Positions 44,314-52,496 of a DNA stretch of 64,000 bases are shown piece by piece. Origin of the DNA: Phycisphaerales bacterium (GTDB lineage: Bacteria; Planctomycetota; Phycisphaerae; Phycisphaerales; SM1A02); the NCBI GenBank assembly GCA_022446795.1, contig JAKVBX010000002.1, forward strand, positions 195,942 to 259,941, written 5' to 3'. Every line of letters starts with the position of its first letter. Position 1 is the first letter of the stretch. The notes beneath the pieces were generated by a model. The model was not told the origin of the DNA and ran no database searches. It worked only from the letters and a program-made list of their open reading frames with translations. The position numbers were made by a program, and so were the translations under genes.

Positions 44314-45414
44314 TCAATGACCTGATTCGCCCTCCAGCAGATCCCAGGAAACGGGTGTTCCCCTCGCTACGGGTACCCGGACTCCACGGCCGAGGATCGC
44401 CTCAAGGTGCTTCGGGGGCAGGCCATCACCAGGCCGGATACTCCTTACGTTTTCCGTCGTGATACGGTCGCCCGGCTGAAGATCCTCGACTACGAAAAGG
44501 GACCGGCGGAACTGCCTTGTGGAGGCCTCCACTTCCGGACGATTCTGGACATCGGCACCACGCGCCTCCCAGGCCTCCCGGACATCAGCACACAGCTGAC
44601 TGAACTCAGAGGGTTCCAACGAAAACTCGGCATCCGGCCCTCCCTCGGATCGGCGCAGAGTCATGTGTTTCTCAATCAGGCAGGCCCCCATGGCGACCGC
44701 AACAATGGAGGCCATGCTGCCAAGCGTGTGATCCGACAGGCCAACGGGGACACCGAACATGCCCTGCAGGCTGCTGACCCGCTGAACCATCGCTTGATCA
44801 AGAGGAGTGGGATAGCCACTGACACAGTGAAGAACCAGGATATGTTCGGCACCGGAAGCTCGAGCAACTGCCATCGCCTCCGCGATCTCATCGTCCGTCG
44901 CCATCCCCGTGGACATCAACATTGGCCGTCCGGTCCGGGCCGCTGCTGCGATCAGGCCATGATCAACCAGTTCGAATGATGCAATTTTCATCGCTGGACA
45001 GTCAAGCGATTGAAGAAAGTCAACCGCCGTGACATCGAATGGCGAACTGAAGCAGTCCAGTCCGACCGACTGCGCTCGTTCGAAAAGCTGGGGGTGCCAG
45101 TCCCAGGGGGTATGGGCCCAGTCGTACAACTCATGCAGACTTCGCCCCTTCCATGGCCCCTTGGTAATCTGGAACTCCGATCGTTCACAATCCAGCGTCA
45201 GCGTGTCTGCCGTGTACGTTTGAAGCTTGACGGCATCCGCACCCGCTTCCGCAGCAGCATCGATGAGTTGCAACGCCCGATCGATGGACCCATTGTGATT
45301 GGCGGACATCTCTGCGATGACATAGGGAGGGTGACTGGGACTGATGACCCGGCTGCCAATCCGGATCTCTTCCAAACCGCCTCCCTGTGAAGAACCCGTT
45401 GCTGTCGACATCAT
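44314..45414 (-). CDS. pseI: Pseudaminic acid synthase
   Basis: 366 aa. TIM barrel with the PseI signature YVIAEMSANHNGSIDRALQL near 31-50 and ADAVKLQTYTADTLTLD near 60; CFSSPFDVTAVDFLQSLD near 120 and MKIASFELVDHGLI near 142 line the active site. A C-terminal SAF/antifreeze-like domain (about 300-360: SLFVVEDLQPGDRIT, VRSIRPGDGLPPKHL) closes it. SANHN instead of the NeuB-type form argues for pseudaminic over sialic acid. It condenses 2,4-diacetamido-2,4,6-trideoxy-L-altrose with phosphoenolpyruvate. It starts four bases before the pseH stop, so the pair is coupled. Confidence 0.92.
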   Translation of the reverse strand: MMSTATGSSQGGGLEEIRIGSRVISPSHPPYVIAEMSANHNGSIDRALQLIDAAAEAGADAVKLQTYTADTLTLDCERSEFQITKGPWKGRSLHELYDWAHTPWDWHPQLFERAQSVGLDCFSSPFDVTAVDFLQSLDCPAMKIASFELVDHGLIAAAARTGRPMLMSTGMATDDEIAEAMAVARASGAEHILVLHCVSGYPTPLDQAMVQRVSSLQGMFGVPVGLSDHTLGSMASIVAVAMGACLIEKHMTLRRSEGGPDAEFSLEPSEFSQLCADVREAWEARGADVQNRPEVEASTRQFRRSLFVVEDLQPGDRITTENVRSIRPGDGLPPKHLEAILGRGVRVPVARGTPVSWDLLEGESGH

Positions 45415-45974
45415 TGATCTCCGGGCCTCGGACGCGAATAGCTCAAGACCACATGCCCCTCTCGGCTCATGCCTGGATCCTGATCCAGAGCAAATCCCGC
45501 CCGGTCGAATGCTCGCACTGACGCCATGTTATCTGACCGCACAAATGCCAGTACCTGCTCCAGGTCCGACCATTCATTCATCGCGCACAAGCACCCAAGC
45601 GATATCACACTCGTGCCCAGCGAACGACCTCGCCACCCACTGACCAGGGCAATGGAAATTTCCGCCATCCCGGAACCACCGTTCTGGAACCTGACGTAAC
45701 CCACAGGACCTTCCGCCTCAGGATGTTCGACGATCAGGATCAGGACATCTGGCCGACTGACGGCTGACTCGAACCACGCACAATGCTCCTCGGGCGCGAC
45801 AACCCTCTGCGTTGATGTTGTCGCAACGACATCAGGGTCATTCCGCAATTCCAGCAGAAAGCGACTGTCCTCGCCGGTGGCCCGTCGCAGCACGATCGGC
45901 GCTCCATCATGTTTGCTCGATTGACCGCCCTGCACTGCCCGCTCTCCATTGCCGTCACTGGTTGCCGGGTTCAA
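45411..45974 (-). CDS. pseH: PseH-like N-acetyltransferase
   Basis: 187 aa. GNAT domain from about 27: IVLRRATGEDSRFLLELRND is the PseH-type opening, GWRGRSLGTSVISLGCLCAM near 110 the acetyl-CoA loop and VRSDNMASVRAFDRAGFALDQ near 145 the last helix. The step is acetylation of the C4 amino group of UDP-4-amino-4,6-dideoxy-AltNAc. It lies between pseG and pseI, directly after the pseG stop and overlapping pseI. The polar N-terminal 25 residues look dispensable, and a later start cannot be excluded. Confidence 0.85.
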   Translation of the reverse strand: MNPATSDGNGERAVQGGQSSKHDGAPIVLRRATGEDSRFLLELRNDPDVVATTSTQRVVAPEEHCAWFESAVSRPDVLILIVEHPEAEGPVGYVRFQNGGSGMAEISIALVSGWRGRSLGTSVISLGCLCAMNEWSDLEQVLAFVRSDNMASVRAFDRAGFALDQDPGMSREGHVVLSYSRPRPGDQ

Positions 45975-47081
45975 CTAACTGCCAAGCATCGTATCGACAA
46001 CCCGCTCTGCTCCGCGGCCATCAATGAAGTCCCTGCCAGCCTCGCTCATCTCCGTCAGTCGCGATGAATCACCAAGCAGACTGCCTGTCAAATGGGCAAT
46101 ATCCTCAGGATTCTCCAGAGACGCTTGGACAGCAAAGCCGGCTTGTACCGCCTGTTCGCCTACGACTGACTGGTTCCCGGCGACGGGAAGAAGAACAGAG
46201 GGAACACCGAGGCATGCCAGTTCCCACGTGGTCCCGCCGGCAGTCGACACCGCCAGGTCAGCCCTGGACATGATCTCCGATACACGGGACGGCGTCGTGT
46301 GCACGGTGACATCAAGACGACATCGCTCGGCGCACTTGCCGATGTCACCTGCGGTCCCTGGATCACCATGGATCACATCGACAACCAGTGGTCGCTGCAC
46401 CTTCATGAATGCCTGGAAGATGTTCTCAGCCAGTGATGGTGAACCGAGTCCCCCAAGGAGAATCACGATACGGTTCCGCTCGGGCGATCCGATGACGGTA
46501 TCCCGTGCAAGAAGGAACTCCCGACGCAACAAGGTCCATTGCGGTCCGCCGAGAATCCTGGCCGCGTCATTCAGGCAGTGCCCGTAGGCCTCGCGTGCAA
46601 CTGATTCGTCACGATTTGGATCCAGCAGCAGATCAACTTCGAGCTGACGATCCGCCAGATCGTCAATCACCATCATGGATCGCGTCGAACCAGCAACAGC
46701 ACGATGCCACCTGGCATCAATGCCATAGTGGTCAACGACGATCCACTCGGGCTTGATGAGGCCCGCAAGTTTCAACGTCTGCTCTGCATCCTCTGATTGC
46801 GTTGCCTCCAACCATGATGAGTGAGCAAGATCCGAGTCATGCGCACCGCTTGACACAGGAAGCTCATGCATCTGGCCGGGAAACATGTCGATCAGCCACG
46901 CGGGAAGCTGGCCAAAGCCCCTGCCGACCAGGTGAACAGCCGCTCCACGCCGAACCAATTCTGCCGCCAGGGTGCTGCACCGGACAAGATGACCGCTCCC
47001 GATCCGCATTGAGGCATCCGCCCGAAACAGGACATTCCGGCCTGCCCCCTCTGCCTGGTTGGAAATCGATCCCGTGGGCAT
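45975..47081 (-). CDS. pseG: UDP-2,4-diacetamido-2,4,6-trideoxy-beta-L-altropyranose hydrolase
   Basis: 368 aa GT-B-fold hydrolase. FRADASMRIGSGHLVRCSTLA near 19-39 is the PseG signature with its catalytic-type His in GSGHL. VVDHYGIDARW near 113 and the C-terminal nucleotide site RADLAVSTAGGTTWELACLGVPSVLLP near 272-298 and NQSVVGEQAVQAG follow. It removes UDP to give the free sugar that PseI uses. The gene is one base before pseH and two after the class III aminotransferase. Length is near the usual 275-370 range for the family. Confidence 0.9.
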   Translation of the reverse strand: MPTGSISNQAEGAGRNVLFRADASMRIGSGHLVRCSTLAAELVRRGAAVHLVGRGFGQLPAWLIDMFPGQMHELPVSSGAHDSDLAHSSWLEATQSEDAEQTLKLAGLIKPEWIVVDHYGIDARWHRAVAGSTRSMMVIDDLADRQLEVDLLLDPNRDESVAREAYGHCLNDAARILGGPQWTLLRREFLLARDTVIGSPERNRIVILLGGLGSPSLAENIFQAFMKVQRPLVVDVIHGDPGTAGDIGKCAERCRLDVTVHTTPSRVSEIMSRADLAVSTAGGTTWELACLGVPSVLLPVAGNQSVVGEQAVQAGFAVQASLENPEDIAHLTGSLLGDSSRLTEMSEAGRDFIDGRGAERVVDTMLGS

Positions 47082-47082
47082 A

Positions 47083-48444
47083 TCAGTTGTACTGGCGGAA
47101 AACCGGCTTGACTGGCTCTCCCTGGAGAAGCCCGTCGACGCCGTTGGCCAAGCCCTGATCGATCACCGGCAGGGCGTGATCCAACGCGGTACTGATCACC
47201 TCGAAGGCCTCTTCATCCAGACGGTAACAGGGGTTGAGCGCTCCGAACAGCACACCATGGGCGATCATCTCCTGCATCATGAGGCTGCGAAGCTGATCAC
47301 ATGGCCGCCCCTCCCGATCAAGAACCATGATGCCCGGCCGACAGGCCTGGCCGCCTGCCAGCACATGCTGGTCCAGGCCGTGCGCCGCCGCCTTCGAACG
47401 GACAAGCTTCACCAATCGCTCACCGATTGACCAAAGGGCTCCCGTGACATCGTGCTCGATGCTGAAATCAACTGTTTCCAGGAAAGCGCCCAGTCCACAC
47501 ATTTCTGCGCCATGCGTCGTCGACAGCAGAAACACACGCTCCCGGCCCGAAAATTCGATTGAGCCGTGTTCCATGACCTCGCGTTTTCCTGCCACGCAAG
47601 CAACGGAGAAGCCATTGGCCATCGCCTTCCCAAAGGTACTGATGTCGGGTTCGAGCCCGAGCATGCCCTGGGCACCACCAAGATCCCATCGAAATCCAGT
47701 CAGCATCTCATCCAATACGAAGACGATGCCATGCGCCTGGCAAAAGGCCTGGACGTCATGCAGGAACGTGCGCTTGCCTGGACCGATATCGCCGCGACAG
47801 ACCAGGGGGAACGGTCCCGAGTCCGCTGTCGGCAGGCCGGCCGGGCTGAGCACCGTCATGGGTTCCATGACGACACACGCGATCTCATCGGGATTCGACT
47901 CCACCAGCGCCGCGAGACTGTCGAGATCGTTGAAATCGAACATCAGTGTGTTCTCGATCACGGCATCGGGAATGCCCTTCTTCAATGCAGTGGAACCGAT
48001 GAACCAGTCGTCATAGGAAAAGAAAGGATGCTGTCGACACCGTGCCACCTTGATCCGACCCGTATGCGCACGAGCCAGTTTGATGGCAGCCGTTACAGCA
48101 GTCGAACCGTTCTTGGTGAACTTGACCATGTCAACGGGGCCAACAAGATCAACGAAGCGTTCGGCCGCCTGAAGCTCCACCAGGCTGGGCCTGCTCGCCG
48201 TGTTTCCATTCCGAATCTGGGCAATGGCCGCCTCATCAATGGCTTCCTCGGCATAGCCGATGCCAACCGATGCCAGCGCCATGGCCAGATCGACAAACTC
48301 ACGGTCATCTGCCGACCAGGCCCGACAGCCTTTCCCTCGCACCATCACATCCGGCGCATTCGATGGATAGACGTCGAATCCACGACTGTAGGTATGCGCG
48401 CCGCCGGGTATGACACGAAGCAAGCGATCTCTCATCTCAGCCAT
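47083..48444 (-). CDS. Class III PLP-dependent aminotransferase (glutamate-1-semialdehyde aminomutase-like)
   Basis: 453 aa from ATG 48444; ATG 48435 three codons later is possible. RVIPGGAHTYSRGFDVYPS near 9 is the GSA-aminotransferase-like opening, VKFTKNGSTAVTAAIKLARA near 107 the PLP phosphate site, FVLDEMLTGFRWDLGGAQG near 241 the cofactor Asp region and STFGKAMANGFSVACVAG near 263 carries the Schiff-base lysine. Members in nonulosonate clusters act on sugars, not on glutamate semialdehyde. It overlaps the second Gfo/Idh gene by eight bases and precedes pseG by one, which ties it to the pse operon. It may make an alternative amino group on a nonulosonate precursor. Confidence 0.83.
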   Translation of the reverse strand: MAEMRDRLLRVIPGGAHTYSRGFDVYPSNAPDVMVRGKGCRAWSADDREFVDLAMALASVGIGYAEEAIDEAAIAQIRNGNTASRPSLVELQAAERFVDLVGPVDMVKFTKNGSTAVTAAIKLARAHTGRIKVARCRQHPFFSYDDWFIGSTALKKGIPDAVIENTLMFDFNDLDSLAALVESNPDEIACVVMEPMTVLSPAGLPTADSGPFPLVCRGDIGPGKRTFLHDVQAFCQAHGIVFVLDEMLTGFRWDLGGAQGMLGLEPDISTFGKAMANGFSVACVAGKREVMEHGSIEFSGRERVFLLSTTHGAEMCGLGAFLETVDFSIEHDVTGALWSIGERLVKLVRSKAAAHGLDQHVLAGGQACRPGIMVLDREGRPCDQLRSLMMQEMIAHGVLFGALNPCYRLDEEAFEVISTALDHALPVIDQGLANGVDGLLQGEPVKPVFRQYN

Positions 48445-49429
48445 GGTTCTGATCCACCTGTCCAGCACCCAGCGTCCTGCCCGATTCGTAGGCAATCCGC
48501 GATACACGCGCCGCTTCACCAACGGACGAGAGCCGGCCATCCGGATCTCCCACCAGGAAGAGATCCAGCATTTCGCGGTACATGTCGTCGGGACTCATCT
48601 CGGGCCCATCGATCAGCACATGCCACTGATTCTCTCCAGCATCAAAGTAACGAACCTGGCACGAGAACGGATTCGTGCCCTCGTTGGTCCACAGCAAGGT
48701 CCCTTCGCTACCGACGACCTCGCAACCACGACGCTGAAATCGTTGCAGGTAATCCAGGTGAATCTCACTGATGGCCCCACCCTCATGCTCGAGGATCAAG
48801 CTGCTCCAGTCAGGTCCGTCAATCTCAAGATCCGACAGCTGTCGAGCCTGTGCTGAGGACGACGTGATGCTGCCCAGCATCCAGGCCAGGTAATCAAGCT
48901 CATGAATGCAATCGAAGATAACCCCGCCGCCATCTGCGGCTGAGGCACAGTACATGTTGCGGTAGTCCCGGTGAGGCCGCATGCCAGGAAGCCACTGCCC
49001 GAAGTGCGCCCTGGCACAGTAGATCTTCCCGATTCGATGCCGATTAGCGCACAGCGTCGCCGGACCGGGATGCAGACGCATATTGGAGACGACCCGGGCC
49101 ACCGTGCCCGCGGATTCCAGTTCAGCATCGAGCTCATCCAGCCCTTCCATCGTCGATGAGAGCGGCTTCTCGATCAGCATGAGTCGAACCTGACCCGCAA
49201 GGGATCGGGCCAGTCCGCAATGAGAAGCGGCCGGCGTTGCGATCACGACCGCTTCGGCTCCCCACGATCCAATATCCTCAACGTCAGCCAGTACAGACGC
49301 TCCCGATGAGGCTGCTACGGCTTCTGCCTGTTCACGATCCGCATCGAGAACAGCCACTTCACATGTGTCCACGAGCAGGCGCGCGTATCGGCTGCCGATG
49401 GAACCCGTTCCAATGACCGCGACCTTCAT
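48437..49429 (-). CDS. Gfo/Idh/MocA family oxidoreductase (2)
   Basis: 330 aa. Starts MKVAVIGTGSIGSRYARLL (dinucleotide site), LMLIEKPLSSTMEGLDELD near 93 with the EKP lysine, and a C-terminal sheet domain including FDCIHELDYLAWMLG near 177. It overlaps both the pseF stop (ATGA) and the class III aminotransferase start. The oxidoreductase-aminotransferase pair could oxidise then aminate one position of a nonulosonic acid or its precursor, as in legionaminic-type loci (PtmF-like genes). The exact substrate is not known. Confidence 0.86.
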   Translation of the reverse strand: MKVAVIGTGSIGSRYARLLVDTCEVAVLDADREQAEAVAASSGASVLADVEDIGSWGAEAVVIATPAASHCGLARSLAGQVRLMLIEKPLSSTMEGLDELDAELESAGTVARVVSNMRLHPGPATLCANRHRIGKIYCARAHFGQWLPGMRPHRDYRNMYCASAADGGGVIFDCIHELDYLAWMLGSITSSSAQARQLSDLEIDGPDWSSLILEHEGGAISEIHLDYLQRFQRRGCEVVGSEGTLLWTNEGTNPFSCQVRYFDAGENQWHVLIDGPEMSPDDMYREMLDLFLVGDPDGRLSSVGEAARVSRIAYESGRTLGAGQVDQNHG

Positions 49430-50106
49430 GAGGTAACCACCCCATGAATGGCGTTCAACAGAACAAGATCATCCGGCTCATCCAGATCGATGGATCTCGT
49501 GAAGGGCATGACATGCACCCGGAGGCCGGGCCCAAAGAAGGTTCGATGCTCGCGGAAGGCCTCGGTCTGTACGGCATACGTACTGCCATTGTCGACGACC
49601 AACTCCCCGATATCGCGGGCATTCCGGTTGACCAAATCCGGCCAGTATGGTTCCGCGCGGTCATCATCCAGGAGCTTCAGAGCCTGATGAGGCGGCAGCG
49701 GATACGCGGAAACCGCGAGAGCAAAGTCACAATCCTCGCCGAGCAGTTTCACGGTGGCCGTAATATCCTCCGCTGTCCGAAGTGGGCACGTGGCATAAAG
49801 CACTACCACCGTGTCCGGCAGTGAGTCGGCACCGGCACATTCGTCAAGAAACGCGGCCAGGACATCTCCGACTTCAACCAGGTCCCCCGCGAGATCCGGA
49901 TTGCGAACGTGGACGTCGACCCCGCATGCTTTCGCCAGTTCGGCGATCTTCGGATCATCCGTTGACACCACGATTTGATCGAAGAGCCCGGTGGCGACGG
50001 CCGACTCAATGGTCCAGGCGAGCATCGGACGACCCTGGAACGGTAGGACGTTCTTGCCAGGGACCCGTTTCGATCCTCCGCGTGCTGGTATGAAGGCGAT
50101 TCTCAT
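49426..50106 (-). CDS. pseF: Pseudaminic acid cytidylyltransferase
   Basis: 226 aa from ATG 50106 (MRIAFIPARGGSKRVPGKNV); the frame extends 24 codons upstream without protein-like content. ARGGSKRVPGKN is the CTP-binding loop of NeuA/PseF enzymes, VVVLYATCPLRTAEDI near 97 the acceptor side, and RSIDLDEPDDLVLLNAI at the end the metal-binding region. It produces CMP-pseudaminic acid, the activated donor. It follows pseC after a 99-base gap that contains an extended stem-loop, and overlaps the next oxidoreductase gene. Confidence 0.9.
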   Translation of the reverse strand: MRIAFIPARGGSKRVPGKNVLPFQGRPMLAWTIESAVATGLFDQIVVSTDDPKIAELAKACGVDVHVRNPDLAGDLVEVGDVLAAFLDECAGADSLPDTVVVLYATCPLRTAEDITATVKLLGEDCDFALAVSAYPLPPHQALKLLDDDRAEPYWPDLVNRNARDIGELVVDNGSTYAVQTEAFREHRTFFGPGLRVHVMPFTRSIDLDEPDDLVLLNAIHGVVTS

Positions 50107-50151
50107 GACGGTTCTAGGACTACCTGGATCCTGCGATATTCGGAAGCACCC

Positions 50152-50196
50152 GGACTCCACTCCCCCGGGACCAGTCAACAGCAGTGACTGGAGTCC
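50152..50196 (-). promoter_or_regulatory. Stem-loop in the pseC-pseF gap
   Basis: CCAGTCA at 50171-50177 pairs with TGACTGG at 50185-50191 around a seven-base loop, and GGACT at 50152-50156 pairs with AGTCC at 50192-50196, leaving a 14-base bulge. No U run follows, so it is more likely an RNA processing or stability element than a terminator. Confidence 0.3.
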
Positions 50197-50205
50197 AGGA
50201 CGAGT

Positions 50206-51339
50206 TCATGACCCAACACGGTCGTACTGAAGTCCAATGATAGCAATGACCTGTTCAAGTTCTTCCTGGCTCATCCCTTGGTGCAGCGGCAGGGTCAGGA
50301 TCTGATCACTTGCCTGTTCCGCAACCGGGCAATCACCGGCGTTCGCCTCGAATCGTGTCAGCCGTGTCAGCGATGTGTAGTGAACATTGGCACCCACGCC
50401 GGCCTCGCGAAGGGCCGTGTAGAGGTCATCCCGACCAAATCCGGCCTCATCAGCCGAAACACGGACGACCAGGAGATGCCAAGCGTGCGCCACCTTCGGC
50501 CGAACGGCCAGCATCTCGATACCAGGCATGTTCTGCAATGCTGGACCATATGCCTCCGCGAGACACTGACGATGCTCCAGCCAACCCGGCAGGCGCTTCA
50601 ATTGACTCACCCCAAGGGCACACTGGATATCGGTCAGGCGATAGTTCCAACCAGGACCGGGAACGTCGTACCGCCATCCCTGGCCTTCCTCACGCTGCCG
50701 ACCGTCGGTCGTCATGCCATGGTTCCGGAACCGGCGCATGGACTCTGCCCACTCGGAATTGTCCGTCACGATCATCCCGCCCTCGCCCGTCGTGATGTGC
50801 TTCACCGGATGGAAGGAGAACGTCGTCAGGTCCGCGAGCGAGCCCACTGGCCTGCCCTGGTCGGCAGCCCCCAATGCATGACATCCATCTGCGACCAGGC
50901 GAAGATCATGTTCGTCGGCAATGGCTCGAAGCGCGTCCCACTCCGCTGGCTGCCCCGCATAGTCAACCGCGATGATCGCCCGGGTCCTGTCCGTGATGCG
51001 CCGGCGGACATCGTCCGGATCGATCAGCAAGGTGTCCGGACGGACATCTGCGATGATCGGCGTACCGCCCTGGTAACACACGCAGTTGGCAGTGGCCACG
51101 AAGGTCATGGCCGGCACGATGACCTCGTCACCCGGTTCGATACCGATGGCATGCATCGCGCAGTGCAAGGCTGCTGTTCCACTGTTGACGGCCACGCCAT
51201 GCGCCGCACCAGTGAACTGGGCCACGGCTACTTCGAATTCATCGACCCGCGGACCTGTTGTGAGCCAATCGGATTGCAGGGCCGCGACCACGGCCTCGAT
51301 GTCCGAGGCATCGACTGATTGTCGGCCATAGGGAATCAT
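50206..51339 (-). CDS. pseC: UDP-4-amino-4,6-dideoxy-N-acetyl-beta-L-altrosamine transaminase
   Basis: 377 aa DegT-family aminotransferase. MIPYGRQSVDASDIEAVVA at the N-terminus, DFLTTGP-like DWLTTGPRVDEFE near 24, cofactor site LVADGCHALGAADQGRPVG near 152 and PLP lysine in FSFHPVKHITTGEGG near 181 match PseC. LTRLTRFEANAGDCPVAEQ near 325 is the C-terminal family pattern. It aminates C4 of the PseB product using glutamate. It starts one base after the pseB stop. Confidence 0.92.
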   Translation of the reverse strand: MIPYGRQSVDASDIEAVVAALQSDWLTTGPRVDEFEVAVAQFTGAAHGVAVNSGTAALHCAMHAIGIEPGDEVIVPAMTFVATANCVCYQGGTPIIADVRPDTLLIDPDDVRRRITDRTRAIIAVDYAGQPAEWDALRAIADEHDLRLVADGCHALGAADQGRPVGSLADLTTFSFHPVKHITTGEGGMIVTDNSEWAESMRRFRNHGMTTDGRQREEGQGWRYDVPGPGWNYRLTDIQCALGVSQLKRLPGWLEHRQCLAEAYGPALQNMPGIEMLAVRPKVAHAWHLLVVRVSADEAGFGRDDLYTALREAGVGANVHYTSLTRLTRFEANAGDCPVAEQASDQILTLPLHQGMSQEELEQVIAIIGLQYDRVGS

Positions 51340-51340
51340 G

Positions 51341-52387
51341 TCAAGCGGTATCGTGACGAGTCATGGCGGCTGATTCAGCGCCGGGAATGAAACAGGGATC
51401 CACGTGTGCCTTGATCAAGTCTCGAATCTCCTGGACGGAGAGAAACACCGGATTCTTGCTCGACTCGTAATGGAACCCGGCGGGCACCTTGGTGGCCCCT
51501 CTCTTTCGAGCCCACTCGTCAACATCCCATGAAGGCCTCACCGGCAGGATGGTGAAAAAGTCACCGTGATCCCACGTCGTCAGCGCATCTGCCTCGGTGA
51601 TCATCTCCTCGTGGATCTTCTCACCGGGTCGAATGCCGACAATGGGGTGTTCACAGTCCGGTCCAATGGCCTCGGCAACATCCGTGATGAGATAGGACGG
51701 AATCCGTGGAACATAGAGCTCCCCTCCAGCGGAGTGCTCCAGGGCATGCAACACGAGATCCACGCCTGCCGACAACGTGATGTTGAACCGAGTCATCGTT
51801 GGGTCCGTGATCGGGAGCACCCCTTCCGACCTCTTCTGCATGAAGAACGGAATGACTGATCCACGTGAACCCATGACATTGCCATATCGAACGACTGAGA
51901 AGCGGATATCCCGCGAGCGAATATTGTTCGCCGCGATGAACAGCTTGTCCGAGCAGAGCTTCGTCGCACCGTACAGGTTGATCGGTGCCGCCGCCTTGTC
52001 CGTCGAGAGGGCCACGAGACCCTTGACCTCGGTCTCCAGGCAGGCTGAGATCAGGTTCTGAGCCCCCATGACGTTGGTCTGGATGAACTCGATGGGGTTG
52101 TACTCGGCGGCCGGAACCTGCTTCAGCGCCGCCGCATGGACGACGAAGTCAATCCGCTCAAGTGCCCTTCGGATCCGGGATTCGTCCCGGACGTCACCCA
52201 GGAAAAAACGGATGTTGGGATAGCGGTCAGGTGGAAACTCCTGGGCCATCTCGTACTGCTTGAGCTCGTCCCGGGAAAAGATCACCAGGCGGGCGATATC
52301 CGGATACAGCTCAAGCACGCGACGAACGAGGGCCCGACCAAAGGAGCCCGTTCCACCGGTGATCAGAAGGGATCTGTTATTGAGCAT
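51341..52387 (-). CDS. pseB: UDP-N-acetylglucosamine 4,6-dehydratase (inverting)
   Basis: 348 aa soluble extended SDR. GGTGSFGRALVRRVLELYP near 11 binds NADP, FSRDELKQYEMAQEFPPDRYP near 36 is the PseB/FlaA1 signature, and STDKAAAPINLYGATKLCSDKLF near 126 contains the TDKA site and the catalytic Tyr-Lys. PSYLITDVAEAIGP and IVGIRPGEKIHEEMI are also typical. It forms the first intermediate of CMP-pseudaminate from UDP-GlcNAc, with C5 inversion. It is the first gene of a nine-gene minus-strand operon and has a consensus TATAAT -10 upstream. Confidence 0.94.
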   Translation of the reverse strand: MLNNRSLLITGGTGSFGRALVRRVLELYPDIARLVIFSRDELKQYEMAQEFPPDRYPNIRFFLGDVRDESRIRRALERIDFVVHAAALKQVPAAEYNPIEFIQTNVMGAQNLISACLETEVKGLVALSTDKAAAPINLYGATKLCSDKLFIAANNIRSRDIRFSVVRYGNVMGSRGSVIPFFMQKRSEGVLPITDPTMTRFNITLSAGVDLVLHALEHSAGGELYVPRIPSYLITDVAEAIGPDCEHPIVGIRPGEKIHEEMITEADALTTWDHGDFFTILPVRPSWDVDEWARKRGATKVPAGFHYESSKNPVFLSVQEIRDLIKAHVDPCFIPGAESAAMTRHDTA

Positions 52388-52410
52388 GTGCCTGGCAACT
52401 CCCGAATCCC

Positions 52411-52416
52411 ATTATA
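52411..52416 (-). promoter_or_regulatory. Consensus -10 TATAAT of the pse operon
   Basis: Minus-strand TATAAT ends 23 bases before the pseB ATG, giving a leader of about 17 bases that contains GGGAG, so this operon has an ordinary led start. No good -35 hexamer was found. Confidence 0.5.
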
Positions 52417-52496
52417 TCGAGGTGATGACCGCCCCCGATCCCCGATGTAGCAACTCGGGCCTACCATGTACTCTCGAATGGGCTGGGCGAGATTCC

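Noticed and set aside
44314..45414. Sialic acid (Neu5Ac) synthase NeuB
   Set aside because: The SANHNG motif and neighbouring pseB, pseC, pseG and pseH favour pseudaminic acid; no NeuC-like hydrolysing epimerase was seen.
47083..48444. Glutamate-1-semialdehyde aminomutase for haem synthesis
   Set aside because: It overlaps pse operon genes and lacks any tetrapyrrole neighbours; sugar-locus members of this family are common.
52425..52496. Upstream ATG as the start of the ABC exporter
   Set aside because: The added 24 residues are not protein-like, and the closely spaced GAGG is too near the ATG; GTG 52497 fits the family start.
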